Below are positions 53,512 through 61,663 of a stretch of 64,000 nucleotides of DNA, in pieces (within the stretch, counting starts at the first letter, position 1; each line of letters opens with the position of its first letter). The stretch is taken from NCBI RefSeq assembly GCF_020531965.1, contig NZ_JAJAWH010000017.1:1-64000 (forward strand), written 5' to 3'. The position numbers were made by a program, and so were the translations under genes. The notes under the pieces are model-generated. The model saw only the letters and a program-made list of their open reading frames with translations. It searched no databases and was not told the DNA's origin. This stretch comes from Pseudorhizobium xiangyangii. GTDB lineage: Bacteria; Pseudomonadota; Alphaproteobacteria; Rhizobiales; Rhizobiaceae.

Positions 53512-54804
53512 ATGTCCCATATTGCCTTCAAACAGCTGCTGGCCGCCAGCACACTTTCCCTTTTCGCCGTGGTGACGGCTCCCGTCCTCAGCACGGTTGC
53601 ACCGCCATTGATGTTCAGCGCGGCAGCACTGGCCCAGTCGGAAGGCTACCCGATCATCGTCAACGAGGCACAGTTCAAGGAACTTGCCGAAAAGGGCGGG
53701 AAGATCGTGGACTCGCGACAGCCGGCAGCCTTCGAGAAGGGGCATGTCCCCGGCGCAGTCAACCTGCCTTGGGCCAAGCTCAACGTTTCAGAGCGCGACG
53801 GCATCCGTAACGAGTTCGCAGAAGATGCGGTCTTTGAAGAGGCAATCTCTGCAGCGGGCCTGAATGCCGGCGATACACTCCTGATCTATGATACGAATTC
53901 GCTTCCGGGCCGGGCTTTCATCGCCCTCGAATATGCCGGCTTCAAGAACATTCATGTGTTGGATGGCGGTGTCGCCGGCTTTGGCGGCGATCTGTCGACC
54001 GATGCGGTGGACGTCGCAAAGTCCGAGTTCAAGCTGACAGACAAGCATGACGTGCGCGTCGACAAGGCTTACGTGGAATCGAAGCTGAAGTCCCAGGATA
54101 CTGTTATCGTGGACGGCCGCAACTCCGACGCCTTCGTCGACGGACATATCCCCGGCGCGAAGTCGGTGGTGGCCGCTCGCCTCCTGACCGAGGACAAGAA
54201 GATCCTGCCGCAGGACGTCATCAACAACCTGCTCGCGTCGCGCGGCATCGACAAGACCAAGGAAATCCTGTCCTATTGCGGCAGCGGCGTGGCTGCGGCG
54301 AACAACTACATCGCCCTGCGCAATCTCGGCTATACCAACGTGCGTATCTATGACGAGAGCTGGGATGAGTGGAGCCGCGATCCGAAGGCCGGCCAGTCGC
54401 TCGCGCTCGGCAACTATGCCTTCGAAGGCAATGACCTCGGCAACGCCGAAGGGCCGAAATTCCTCACCGCCGAACAGGTCAAGGAACTGGCTGCCACTCC
54501 GGACGTCATCGTCGTCGATGTCCGCGCACCGTCGGATTACAGCGCCGGCCAGATTCCGGGTTCCGTCAATGTGTTCTGGGATTCGACGCTCGATGAAAAC
54601 CGCGTCCTGAAGAGCACCGACGAACTTCGCAAGCTTTACGAGGAAGTCGGCGTTACCCCGGACAAGAAGATCGTCCTCTTCACCCGTGGCGGCGTCCAAC
54701 TCACCCACAGCTACACGGTCCTGTCGCTTCTGGGCTTCAAGAACGTCGATTTCTTTACCGGCAAGTTCGAGGGCTGGGAAAACGGCGCAATGAAGCGCGG
54801 CTGA
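53512..54804 (+). CDS. Exported triple-rhodanese sulfurtransferase
   Basis: A 430-residue exported protein: signal sequence (residues about 1-42) then three rhodanese domains. Domain 1 (about 45-160) has IVDSRQPAAFEKGHVPGAVNLPW but no Cys in its loop (YDTNSLPG). Domain 2 (about 175-290) has VDGRNSDAFVDGHIPGA and the active loop SYCGSGVA with Cys256. Domain 3 (about 315-428) has VDVRAPSDYSAGQIPGS but an Arg (FTRGGVQL) where Cys is expected. Only the middle domain should carry persulfide. It follows the CcdA-like gene by 123 bp. Confidence 0.9.
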   Translation: MSHIAFKQLLAASTLSLFAVVTAPVLSTVAPPLMFSAAALAQSEGYPIIVNEAQFKELAEKGGKIVDSRQPAAFEKGHVPGAVNLPWAKLNVSERDGIRNEFAEDAVFEEAISAAGLNAGDTLLIYDTNSLPGRAFIALEYAGFKNIHVLDGGVAGFGGDLSTDAVDVAKSEFKLTDKHDVRVDKAYVESKLKSQDTVIVDGRNSDAFVDGHIPGAKSVVAARLLTEDKKILPQDVINNLLASRGIDKTKEILSYCGSGVAAANNYIALRNLGYTNVRIYDESWDEWSRDPKAGQSLALGNYAFEGNDLGNAEGPKFLTAEQVKELAATPDVIVVDVRAPSDYSAGQIPGSVNVFWDSTLDENRVLKSTDELRKLYEEVGVTPDKKIVLFTRGGVQLTHSYTVLSLLGFKNVDFFTGKFEGWENGAMKRG

Positions 54805-54828
54805 GGTCCGCTTATTATCTTGAATTGG

Positions 54829-54858
54829 AAAGCCGCCGTTTCCCGGCGGCTTTCGTTT
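54829..54858 (+). terminator. Rho-independent terminator after the rhodanese gene
   Basis: AAAGCCGCCG (54829-54838) pairs with CGGCGGCTTT (54844-54853), followed by CGTTTGT. This is a strong stem with a moderately T-rich tail, 25 bp after the stop. Confidence 0.8.
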
Positions 54859-54981
54859 GTTAACGGTGATGATCTGCCAACGTGCTTGATGCCGCGATCG
54901 AGCACGTCATGGCCACGGCTTGTCCGCCTCGTAGCTTCAGGGCATGCTAGCCGGGGAGCCACTTCCAGGATTGGTACGGTT

Positions 54982-55563
54982 ATGGAGCGTCCTCGTTTGC
55001 TTGCGGATAGATCCTTTCCCCATTACGCGTACTTGCCGGGTCGAGGTCCACATCCCGTCCGGGATCCTGCAGGTCACAGCTACAATGTCCAACCCGCGCA
55101 GGTTACCGTTTCACTGGATTCGGACGAGTTCGCATGGGGGCAGGACCTCTTCAACCATGGCTACTATTGGGAAGCGCATGAGGCTTGGGAAGCGCTCTGG
55201 CAGGTTGCGGAAAAAGGCAGTCCAATGCGCGCATTGCTCAAAGGACTAATCCTACTCTCAGCGTCCGGCGTGAAGATCCGGGAGCGCAAACGTAGCGCCG
55301 CAATGCGCCACGCCGGACGCGCCGGCGCGCTCTTGCGAGAATTGACAACGCGGCCACATCAAGCCTTTTCGTGCGCACTGGCGATATCGCCGGCATTGCT
55401 TGCTGACCTCGCAGAGGCAACAGCAAGCGCTCCACCGGTTCTGCACGTCACCGAAAAAGGGCAGCCTGAGCCAGTCTTCAGCTTCATACTTGGAAAGCCC
55501 GGCGCACAACCTCGTGTTATTCCCCACAAACGCCCTCACGAAGATGGTGCTTCTTCTGGTTGA
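54982..55563 (+). CDS. DUF309-domain protein
   Basis: A 193-residue protein with the DUF309 signature FNHGYYWEAHEAWEALWQ at about residues 58-75 and LLKGLILLSASGVKIRERK. DUF309 proteins are small helical proteins of unknown function. The N-terminal part (RSFPHYAYLPGRGPHPVRDPAGHSY) matches the usual extension in this group. The ATG at 54982 is chosen because further upstream the frame runs into the terminator. Confidence 0.8.
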   Translation: MERPRLLADRSFPHYAYLPGRGPHPVRDPAGHSYNVQPAQVTVSLDSDEFAWGQDLFNHGYYWEAHEAWEALWQVAEKGSPMRALLKGLILLSASGVKIRERKRSAAMRHAGRAGALLRELTTRPHQAFSCALAISPALLADLAEATASAPPVLHVTEKGQPEPVFSFILGKPGAQPRVIPHKRPHEDGASSG

Positions 55564-55708
55564 GGTCTTGATCTTTGTCCCACTGAATCGGAGTTGGCGG
55601 TTCCGGTGGCTTGGAGCCGTTATCGGAGAATCGGTCGGGCCTCCCACACGCGAACCAAACGGCCTGACGGATGTGCAGACAATCGGCATCGGCGCGTCGC
55701 CCAACTAA

Positions 55709-56590
55709 TCATCCGCGATGAGTGTGAGACGATCTCATGCCGCCTTTGCCGCAGCATTCGCTAAACCTGAGGCCCGAACCGCAGCGGCAGGGATCGCTGC
55801 TGCGGTGCTGCAAGCGGTGGATGAGCGGAAGAAGGATTGCCGAAGGAAGCACAGATGCGGTTAGTGCCGCCAGTTTTGCAGACGCGCCAGGTATGACCAG
55901 GCGCCGGCCAGCCTTAAAACCACGCCAGGCGCGTTTAGCGACAAAGTCTGATGTCAGCCTGGGAAGGATCTTGAACAGCGCCGCGCGTCCCGCACCGGAT
56001 CGGGCGAGAAACTCCGTGTCAACAGGCCCAGGTGCCACGCATGTTACGATGACCCCGGTGTGGCGCAGTTCCTCATGAAGAGCCTCGGAAAACGAGCGAA
56101 CGAAGCTTTTGCTCGCATAGTAAACGGCCATGTTCGGCCCGGGAGAGAAGCTGGCAATCGAACTGAGATTGATTACGCCACCACGCCTGCGATTGACCAT
56201 TCCCGGGAGAAAGCGCAGCGTCAGATCGCTCAATGCGCGGATATTGACGTCGATCATTCCGAGCTGGCTACCACTCGGAAGTGCCGCGGCCGCCCCGCGG
56301 AGGCCGTATCCTGCGCTGTTGACCAGGACATCACAGAGCAGGCGATTGCTTGTAAGGAAATCCTCAAGCTGCGCTGAGGTATCCAAAGAAAGAAGGTCCA
56401 ATTGAAGCATATAGGGCTCGCCCCCGGCGTCCCGAACGTCGGAGGCAGCAGCAGTCAACCCATCAAGTGAACGGGCTATGATGACCACCGGCCCCCGGTC
56501 GCCCGCCGCGACCTTCGCAATCGCCCGGCCGATCCCCCGGGAAGCGCCGACAACCACAGTCGCTGGCCGAGGCTCGCCGCTGACGCTCAT
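55709..56590 (-). CDS. Short-chain dehydrogenase with C-terminal SEC-C motif
   Basis: A 293-residue SDR with the nucleotide motif VVVGASRGIGRAI, NSAGYG and catalytic Ser-Tyr-Lys (NLSSIASFS; YYASKSF). After the oxidoreductase part a hydrophobic stretch (about 240-260) leads to a zinc-finger-like SEC-C motif, CRCGSGLRFSECCGK. SEC-C tails are rare on SDRs. It overlaps the acyltransferase-like gene by ATGA; with the methyltransferase gene upstream they form one operon. The substrate is probably lipophilic (inference). Confidence 0.87.
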   Translation of the reverse strand: MSVSGEPRPATVVVGASRGIGRAIAKVAAGDRGPVVIIARSLDGLTAAASDVRDAGGEPYMLQLDLLSLDTSAQLEDFLTSNRLLCDVLVNSAGYGLRGAAAALPSGSQLGMIDVNIRALSDLTLRFLPGMVNRRRGGVINLSSIASFSPGPNMAVYYASKSFVRSFSEALHEELRHTGVIVTCVAPGPVDTEFLARSGAGRAALFKILPRLTSDFVAKRAWRGFKAGRRLVIPGASAKLAALTASVLPSAILLPLIHRLQHRSSDPCRCGSGLRFSECCGKGGMRSSHTHRG

Positions 56591-57369
56591 ACTGCTCCCC
56601 TCATTGAGGCGCTCTCATTCGTGCCGTCGTCGGATAGGTCGTTCACTTCGGCGACGATCGCATCGTTCAATATTTGCTCGAAGCGCACCAGCGCGCGCGC
56701 AACGTTCGCTCCATCCATGACCCGATGATCGTAGAGAATACGAACATTGACCGTCCCGTCCGCATCGATCGGCCCCCAGTTCAAAAGCGTGGTCAGGGGC
56801 GTCAAGGGGTTAAGCGATTCCGCCCCGAGGCCCGAATAGACTGAGAGCTGAAACGTACCGAAATGACGAGTCCGCCTGCGGCCGATATTGAGGCCGAGCC
56901 ACATCAATATCCATCTGATGGGAAGTGGCTGCCGTGCGAATTTCAGAGCTCGCCTGAACTCCTTGATCTCCAGAACAGGACGCGATCGCGCTGCATCGAC
57001 CACGGCCTGAAGATCCGCGATTGTTCGGTGTTCGGGTGCCTTGACTGTTCCAAGCAGGACGATGCGTTCGCCATCAAGCTCACGTTCATGGGCGATGGAG
57101 GCGACACTAACCGGATACTCATAGAACCGTGGCCAGGGAAATTTGACGTAGGCACGACGCAGTTCCGGCACTTCCTGTGCGAGGAGGGAAAACCCCTTCA
57201 GGAAGAGAACTGTCCAGGTCGGCCTCTTCGATTGTCTCGCCCGCGCCTCGATAAGGGGGGCAAGGTTCATGCGCCGTTGCACCGTGACACGGGGAATGGC
57301 TACCGAAAACCGAAGGAGATCTCCCACTAGCCGGCGGGGTGCGGAGATCTTCTGGTGTCGGCCTTTCAT
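56587..57369 (-). CDS. 2-oxoacid dehydrogenase E2-like acyltransferase, lipoyl-free
   Basis: A 260-residue protein resembling only the catalytic domain of E2 acyltransferases: the active-site motif YDHRVMDG (with the catalytic His and Asp) lies near residue 226, preceded by LNWGPIDADGTVNVRIL. No lipoyl or E1/E3-binding domain is present. Stand-alone catalytic domains of this kind probably transfer acyl groups from CoA to another acceptor. It starts 9 bp after the methyltransferase stop. Confidence 0.8.
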   Translation of the reverse strand: MKGRHQKISAPRRLVGDLLRFSVAIPRVTVQRRMNLAPLIEARARQSKRPTWTVLFLKGFSLLAQEVPELRRAYVKFPWPRFYEYPVSVASIAHERELDGERIVLLGTVKAPEHRTIADLQAVVDAARSRPVLEIKEFRRALKFARQPLPIRWILMWLGLNIGRRRTRHFGTFQLSVYSGLGAESLNPLTPLTTLLNWGPIDADGTVNVRILYDHRVMDGANVARALVRFEQILNDAIVAEVNDLSDDGTNESASMRGAV

Positions 57370-57378
57370 TATGGCACC

Positions 57379-57972
57379 TCAATAGAAATAGGGGATAATC
57401 CGCTTGGTCCTTTTCATGTAGTCGCCGTAGCTGGAGCCGAAGGTCTCCATCATCATCCGCTCCTCCTTGGCGACCCGAAGCAGAAAAAGGATCGAAAAAC
57501 CGGCGAGGCCGGCAAGCCCTACGAACCAGTTCGACAATAGAAATGCCTGCCCCAGCGCTATCAACAGGAATGAACTGTACATGGGGTGACGAACGAGAGC
57601 GTATGGTCCACCGCTCACCAGGGTGTGCTTGTCGCGAATTTCCAGCGTGATGGACCAGTTCTTGCCAAGTTCCTTGTGCGTTCTTCGAAAAACCCACATG
57701 GCAAACATAAACAGCAATGCCCCAAGGGCAACGGCCCAGGCGTAGGCAGGATAGTCGGCTGCGACCGGTCGGCCAGTAACAACGTAAAATCCCGGAATAA
57801 CGCCCTGTCCCAAAACAGCTGCGGCGAGGCCGATCATGTCGGTCACAGAGCGGCGGCTTTCCACGACCCGCACACGCTTGGCGCGGCGCTCGAAAGGGTA
57901 GCGGATGACATACCAGGCAATGATGCCGAGCACCCAGAAGATTTCGCCGGCGGTCCCTACCCACGTGTCCAT
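57379..57972 (-). CDS. Isoprenylcysteine carboxyl methyltransferase-like membrane protein
   Basis: A 197-residue membrane protein with four or five hydrophobic segments and the ICMT/phospholipid-methyltransferase pattern LVSGGPYALVRHPMYSSFLL and RVAKEERMMMETFGSSYGDY. Bacterial members methylate small lipophilic molecules rather than prenyl-proteins. The ATG at 57972 is preferred to 58002 because the family N-terminus begins there. It is the first gene of the three-gene operon with the E2-like and SDR genes. Confidence 0.82.
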   Translation of the reverse strand: MDTWVGTAGEIFWVLGIIAWYVIRYPFERRAKRVRVVESRRSVTDMIGLAAAVLGQGVIPGFYVVTGRPVAADYPAYAWAVALGALLFMFAMWVFRRTHKELGKNWSITLEIRDKHTLVSGGPYALVRHPMYSSFLLIALGQAFLLSNWFVGLAGLAGFSILFLLRVAKEERMMMETFGSSYGDYMKRTKRIIPYFY

Positions 57973-58034
57973 TCTAGGCCACCGAACGGTGTAGGGCAGC
58001 ACCCAGTGCCGTCGAGTAAATTCCGATCATTGCC

Positions 58035-58616
58035 TTACCCACCGTTGATCTCGCGAAGTCTGGTTATGAACTCTTGCGGGCGAAGCCAGATCGAGGGGGT
58101 TTTGTACCCCATCGAGCGCGCGATGCTTGCTACGAAGGCATTGCAATTGCTGACCGATGCAAGCCAAACCTTGGACTTGACCTTCAATTCGCGGATATGA
58201 GCTACCACGTCTTGGTATTCGGCCTCTGTCAGCATGACACGCCAGCTTGCCGAGCGGTACTCTTCCTCCAGGTCGCCATCGGTTGCTCCGGTCTCCGCCG
58301 GCACCGGCACAAAGTGTCCTATGACATATGGTGTCGGATCATTGGTGGCAGGAGAAAGACCCGCCACTTCCTGATTCATTGTCCGGCCGTTTTTGTCCAG
58401 CTTTCCGAAAATGACGTAGGAGTGCCCGTAGGTTAGGGCATAGCGCGAGCGGAATTCTATGAAATAGCCACTTTGCGCGACCTTTGTCTGCGAGCCGGAT
58501 GTGGCGAGGTAATTGCTGACGAAGCGCGGCTGGGGTGGTTTGTCATCCCCTTGGCAAGATGCGAGCACGAGGGAAAGAAAGATCACCAGCAGTGCTGGGC
58601 CAATCCTTAGCGTCAT
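58035..58616 (-). CDS. Putative lipoprotein of unknown function
   Basis: A 193-residue protein with a lipoprotein signal (LLVIFLSLVLASCQG, Cys near residue 21). It contains YALTYGHSYVIFGKLD and VSNCNAFVASIARSMGY. The His in GHSYVIFG and Cys/Asn in NCNAF resemble a papain-like peptidase or amidase fold in permuted order, but I cannot place it in a named family. The ATG at 58616 is chosen since the signal begins there. It is near the L,D-transpeptidase, so an envelope role is plausible. Confidence 0.65.
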   Translation of the reverse strand: MTLRIGPALLVIFLSLVLASCQGDDKPPQPRFVSNYLATSGSQTKVAQSGYFIEFRSRYALTYGHSYVIFGKLDKNGRTMNQEVAGLSPATNDPTPYVIGHFVPVPAETGATDGDLEEEYRSASWRVMLTEAEYQDVVAHIRELKVKSKVWLASVSNCNAFVASIARSMGYKTPSIWLRPQEFITRLREINGG

Positions 58617-58722
58617 GAATGCGCTCCACTTCCCATGCACGACATACGCGATGTAAGTCGACCCGAACGCCTCTAAAGGCTGCTATCGATAGATTCTATC
58701 GACGGGCGCGAGCCGTTTAGCT

Positions 58723-58748
58723 GGGGAAGCACCGTCAGACGCTTCCCC
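58723..58748. terminator. Hairpin GGGGAAGC/GCTTCCCC
   Basis: GGGGAAGC (58723-58730) pairs perfectly with GCTTCCCC (58741-58748) with a 10-base loop. It lies 17 bp past the end of the small lipoprotein gene on the minus strand. No long T-run follows, so it may be a weak or bidirectional terminator. Confidence 0.5.
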
Positions 58749-58765
58749 ACGCCAATGTTTGGAAG

Positions 58766-58897
58766 CTATTTGTAAATGGGAGCCGTCTCAGCTGCCACCG
58801 GCGGCGGGGCTTTTCCCTTCCCCTTGCCAATTGATCCGCAGGCACTCAAGCTGCCGACAGAAAGCACTGCAATTGCTACGATCAGAAGTCTGCTCAT
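58766..58897 (-). CDS. Small lipoprotein (43 aa)
   Basis: A 43-residue frame with a lipobox (LIVAIAVLSVGSLSACGS, Cys at residue 20), then a Lys/Gly/Pro-rich tail (KGKGKAPPPV) and end ETAPIYK. AGGA lies about 10 bp before the ATG at 58897. Small entericidin- or LptM-like lipoproteins have this build, and LptM-type proteins occur in many rhizobia. It is below the size of most gene-finding cut-offs. Confidence 0.65.
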   Translation of the reverse strand: MSRLLIVAIAVLSVGSLSACGSIGKGKGKAPPPVAAETAPIYK

Positions 58898-59116
58898 GAA
58901 GATGTCCTCTCCTCGTCATGGAATAGGTATTCAAAGCGCAACAGTTCCACTAATAACTGCAAAATTTGTAGAGCGGTAGTGCAAAAAGATCACATCGTTA
59001 ATACATTGAATTTCTGAAGAAGATGCCTTGAAGGCAAGTCGCCTCAGGCGAGGATATGCTTGTTCGGGTGAATGGCGAGGTTTGACCGATGACAAGGATT
59101 CGCTGGAGGAGACATT
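58898..59116. other. Gap before the L,D-transpeptidase gene
   Basis: About 220 bp without a gene. It should hold the promoter for the small lipoprotein and the 3' flank of the transpeptidase gene. Confidence 0.3.
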
Positions 59117-59695
59117 TCAGATAATCAGCACCTTCGTTCCAAGCAGTGTTCGTTCGTAAAGCTCAACGATGTCATCGTTGGTCAACCGGACGCACCCATT
59201 GGACACCGCCTGACCGATTGACCAGGGTTCATTGGTCCCGTGCAGCCGGTACAAGGTATCCTGGTCGCCGCGATAGAGGTAAAGCGCCGCGGCACCGAGA
59301 GGATTGTGTAACCCACCTTCGACGCCACCCGCATATTGTTGCAGTCGGGGCTTTCGCGCGATCATACTGGCCGTCGGCGTCCAGGAGGGCCACTCCGCCT
59401 TTCGTCCAACCGTGGCTTCGCCCTTAAGTGAAAGACCGGCTTCTCCTACCGCCACCCCATACCGGGTCGCCATGCCGCCGCCTTCGACATAGTAAAGATA
59501 CCGTTCCGATGTATCGACCACAATCGTTCCCGGAAGCTCGCGTCCGTCATAACGCACCCGGCGCCTACGATATTGGCGCGGCACCTGGTAATCAGACATC
59601 GAATCCGGCGACCTGTAGTTTGAGGCGCAGCCGGATGTCAACAAAGCCAAACTGCCGATGCCGAACGCCCGCCTTGTCAGGAGGTTTTTGCCCAT
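59117..59695 (-). CDS. L,D-transpeptidase (YkuD family)
   Basis: A 192-residue periplasmic enzyme that forms 3-3 crosslinks in peptidoglycan or attaches proteins to it. It has a lipoprotein/Tat-like signal (LLTRRAFGIGSLALLTSGCAS; the twin Arg at 8-9) and the catalytic motif with His152 in YRLHGTN and Cys168 in VSNGCVRL. Both active-site residues are present. Rhizobiales carry many such paralogues, matching their polar growth. Confidence 0.93.
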   Translation of the reverse strand: MGKNLLTRRAFGIGSLALLTSGCASNYRSPDSMSDYQVPRQYRRRRVRYDGRELPGTIVVDTSERYLYYVEGGGMATRYGVAVGEAGLSLKGEATVGRKAEWPSWTPTASMIARKPRLQQYAGGVEGGLHNPLGAAALYLYRGDQDTLYRLHGTNEPWSIGQAVSNGCVRLTNDDIVELYERTLLGTKVLII

Positions 59696-60090
59696 GTCTA
59701 CCTATGAGTAGTTGGATGTGTCCCTTGGTACTTGCTGTTTGACGCCGGGAGGCGCAACGGCGACATCGTAAAGTCTTGAGTATGCAGAATGTTTCTTCAA
59801 GAAGGCGGTACGGGTACTTCAGGAGGATATACTATGCCTAGCATGCCGCTGTGTCTAGGCAGAGGCTGAACGCCGAGGAGGGCGGCAAGAACTGACGCTT
59901 CCGAGCGGCAGTCAAGCTTCACTCGTCAGGCAAATTGGCCCGGTTGAACAGCTTCATAAACCAGGGCAGATCGGACAACGGCAGTCGGATATGCAGATCA
60001 TGGTCGGGATCCGAATTCACGAAATTGCTTGCGCCGTTTGGCCGCCTCTGTTCCATTACCGGCAACGCACGCTGGAGATCTGATGAAATA
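59696..60090. other. Intergenic region with a TGCCTAG hairpin
   Basis: About 395 bp without a convincing gene. An inverted repeat TGCCTAG (59835-59841) / CTAGGCA (59855-59861) lies in it, and its half-sites resemble the inverted repeat at 59-80 (CTAGGC). In-frame codons upstream of the SDR (from 59935) carry no conserved sequence. No promoter was identified with confidence. Confidence 0.4.
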
Positions 60091-60843
60091 ATGCTCGAAC
60101 TAGAGGGAAAGGTTGCAATTGTCACCGGTGGTGGTTCGGGCATCGGTGCAGCCATTTGCCGGCGGTTGGCAATACAAGGCGCTGAAGTCGTCGTCGCCGA
60201 CATGAATGGCGATGCGGCGCAGAGCGTGTGCGAACAAATCTGTGCAGATGGGCGACTTGCCCATGCCGTGACTGTCGATGTGACGGACACGGATGCGGTG
60301 CAGAAGATGGTAGATTTTACCGTCAAAAGATGTGGAGGCCTCCACCTGGCTGTCAACAATGCCGGTATTGATGGCACATGTGCCGTGACAGCGGACTACC
60401 CGATTGATGGGTGGGCAAGAGTGATAGACGTTAACCTGAACGGCGTTTTTTATTGCATGAAGTGCGAGATTGCTGCCATGCAGGAAACGGGCGGTGGCGC
60501 CATCGTCAACATGTCATCTGTGCTTGGTTCCGTGGGGTTGCCGACCACTGCGGCGTACACGGCGGCCAAACACGGTGTCGTGGGACTGACAAAGGTTGCT
60601 GCCATCGAGTACGCAAGGCAGGGCATTCGTATCAACGCAGTTGGCCCTGGTTGGATTGAAACCCCGCTTTTGGCGAGGCAGGCCGAACTGGGCAATAGCC
60701 GACGAATGAAGGCACTACAGCCAATGGGTCGTCAAGGAAAACCGGAGGAGGTTGCCGCGCTCGTCTGCTTTCTGCTGTCCGAGCAGGCCAGCTTCATCAC
60801 GGGAAGTTACCACCTTGTCGACGGCGCATACAGCGCACATTAG
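60091..60843 (+). CDS. Short-chain dehydrogenase/reductase
   Basis: A 250-residue NAD(P)-dependent SDR with TGGGSGIGAAIC, NNAGIDG, catalytic Ser (VNMSSVLGSVG), Tyr-Lys (YTAAKHG) and the C-terminal ASFITGSYHLVDGAYSAH typical of the family. It resembles 3-ketoacyl-ACP reductase- or sugar/alcohol-dehydrogenase-like members. The ATG at 60091 begins the domain; the longer frame from 59935 is unlike the family. The substrate is unknown, and the gene stands alone. Confidence 0.88.
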   Translation: MLELEGKVAIVTGGGSGIGAAICRRLAIQGAEVVVADMNGDAAQSVCEQICADGRLAHAVTVDVTDTDAVQKMVDFTVKRCGGLHLAVNNAGIDGTCAVTADYPIDGWARVIDVNLNGVFYCMKCEIAAMQETGGGAIVNMSSVLGSVGLPTTAAYTAAKHGVVGLTKVAAIEYARQGIRINAVGPGWIETPLLARQAELGNSRRMKALQPMGRQGKPEEVAALVCFLLSEQASFITGSYHLVDGAYSAH

Positions 60844-60861
60844 CCGACGCTGGCTGAAGAT

Positions 60862-61017
60862 CTATTGCTGCGGATGGGTAAGGAAGTACTGCATGTAGCG
60901 CAGGACCCGGCTCCAGTGCCGGCTGTCGATCTTCTCGACACATTGCATCGCTGCTCGAAATTCATGCGACGCTTGGACGAACTCGGCAACGCCGCCGCAG
61001 TCCACCACATGCTGCAA
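60862..61017 (-). CDS. Possible small protein (51 aa, TTG start)
   Basis: A minus-strand frame reads like protein (QHVVDCGGVAEFVQASHEF, KIDSRHWSRVLRYMQYF) and ends at TAG 60862. No ATG is present; a TTG at 61017 with GGGTTGGAATA upstream could start it. It lies just past the stop of the gene at 61028-61471. It might also be the frameshifted tail of that gene. Included with low confidence. Confidence 0.35.
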   Translation of the reverse strand: MQHVVDCGGVAEFVQASHEFRAAMQCVEKIDSRHWSRVLRYMQYFLTHPQQ

Positions 61018-61027
61018 TATTCCAACC

Positions 61028-61471
61028 CTATCTGTATATCGGTGCAGCCGGCCCAGCCTCCAGCAATTTCGGAAACGATCCGAGCCGAACAGCCTTGCAA
61101 GTCATCTTGGTGACCAAAATGCAGGCTTCGACGATCCCCGTATCCGGTTCAATCGACCACGCAACCTTCGGCGGATCAGTGTTACCGCGCGATGCAGGTA
61201 TCCAAACTCCACCAGACCGGCTTGGATCAATTTCTGTCGACGGGACCGATCGTCGCAGACACTCAAGCCTTGTGCCGATCGTCCGCACGTTGACGTAGTA
61301 GACGCACCACCACGCCCTGTTTTGCTGGGTATCGACAGCGATGCCATGAACCCTCCAGACGTGGTTTGAGAGCTCGGTCGCCCGCGCATGGAACTCGTAC
61401 CGATCACCGATCTGCGCAAGGGCTTGCGTTGAGATCAATAGCGTGAGTGCGAAGAACGCAAACTTGCCCAT
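61028..61471 (-). CDS. Secreted hypothetical protein
   Basis: A 147-residue protein with a signal peptide (FAFFALTLLISTQALAQIG, cleavage near residue 20). The mature part has NRAWWCVYYVNVRTIGTRLECLRR and VEACILVTKMTCKAVRLG, with several Cys that could pair in the periplasm. I do not recognise the family. It is unlinked to clear partners, though the quinoprotein-type cluster follows in the same direction. Confidence 0.6.
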   Translation of the reverse strand: MGKFAFFALTLLISTQALAQIGDRYEFHARATELSNHVWRVHGIAVDTQQNRAWWCVYYVNVRTIGTRLECLRRSVPSTEIDPSRSGGVWIPASRGNTDPPKVAWSIEPDTGIVEACILVTKMTCKAVRLGSFPKLLEAGPAAPIYR

Positions 61472-61663
61472 GGCGCCACCCTGGTGTCGGCTAGACCATG
61501 AATTCTACGCTCTCGCGACGCGAATGCACCGCCGCCTTTTGACGTAAACCCGACCTATGCCGGTCTGCGAACCTCGAGCAGTGCCGGCCAAGCCGGCACG
61601 TTTGCGCTGCAGATCGTGGCATATGATCTCTGTGAATTCGCGAGAGGAGGTAGTCGGATTGCA
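61472..61663. other. Gap before the CXXCW gene
   Basis: About 190 bp without a gene; no hairpin or operator was recognised. Confidence 0.25.

Noticed and set aside
58683-58702. CGATAGATTCTATCG inverted repeat
   Set aside because: Short AT-rich dyad with no linked gene start; too weak to call an operator.
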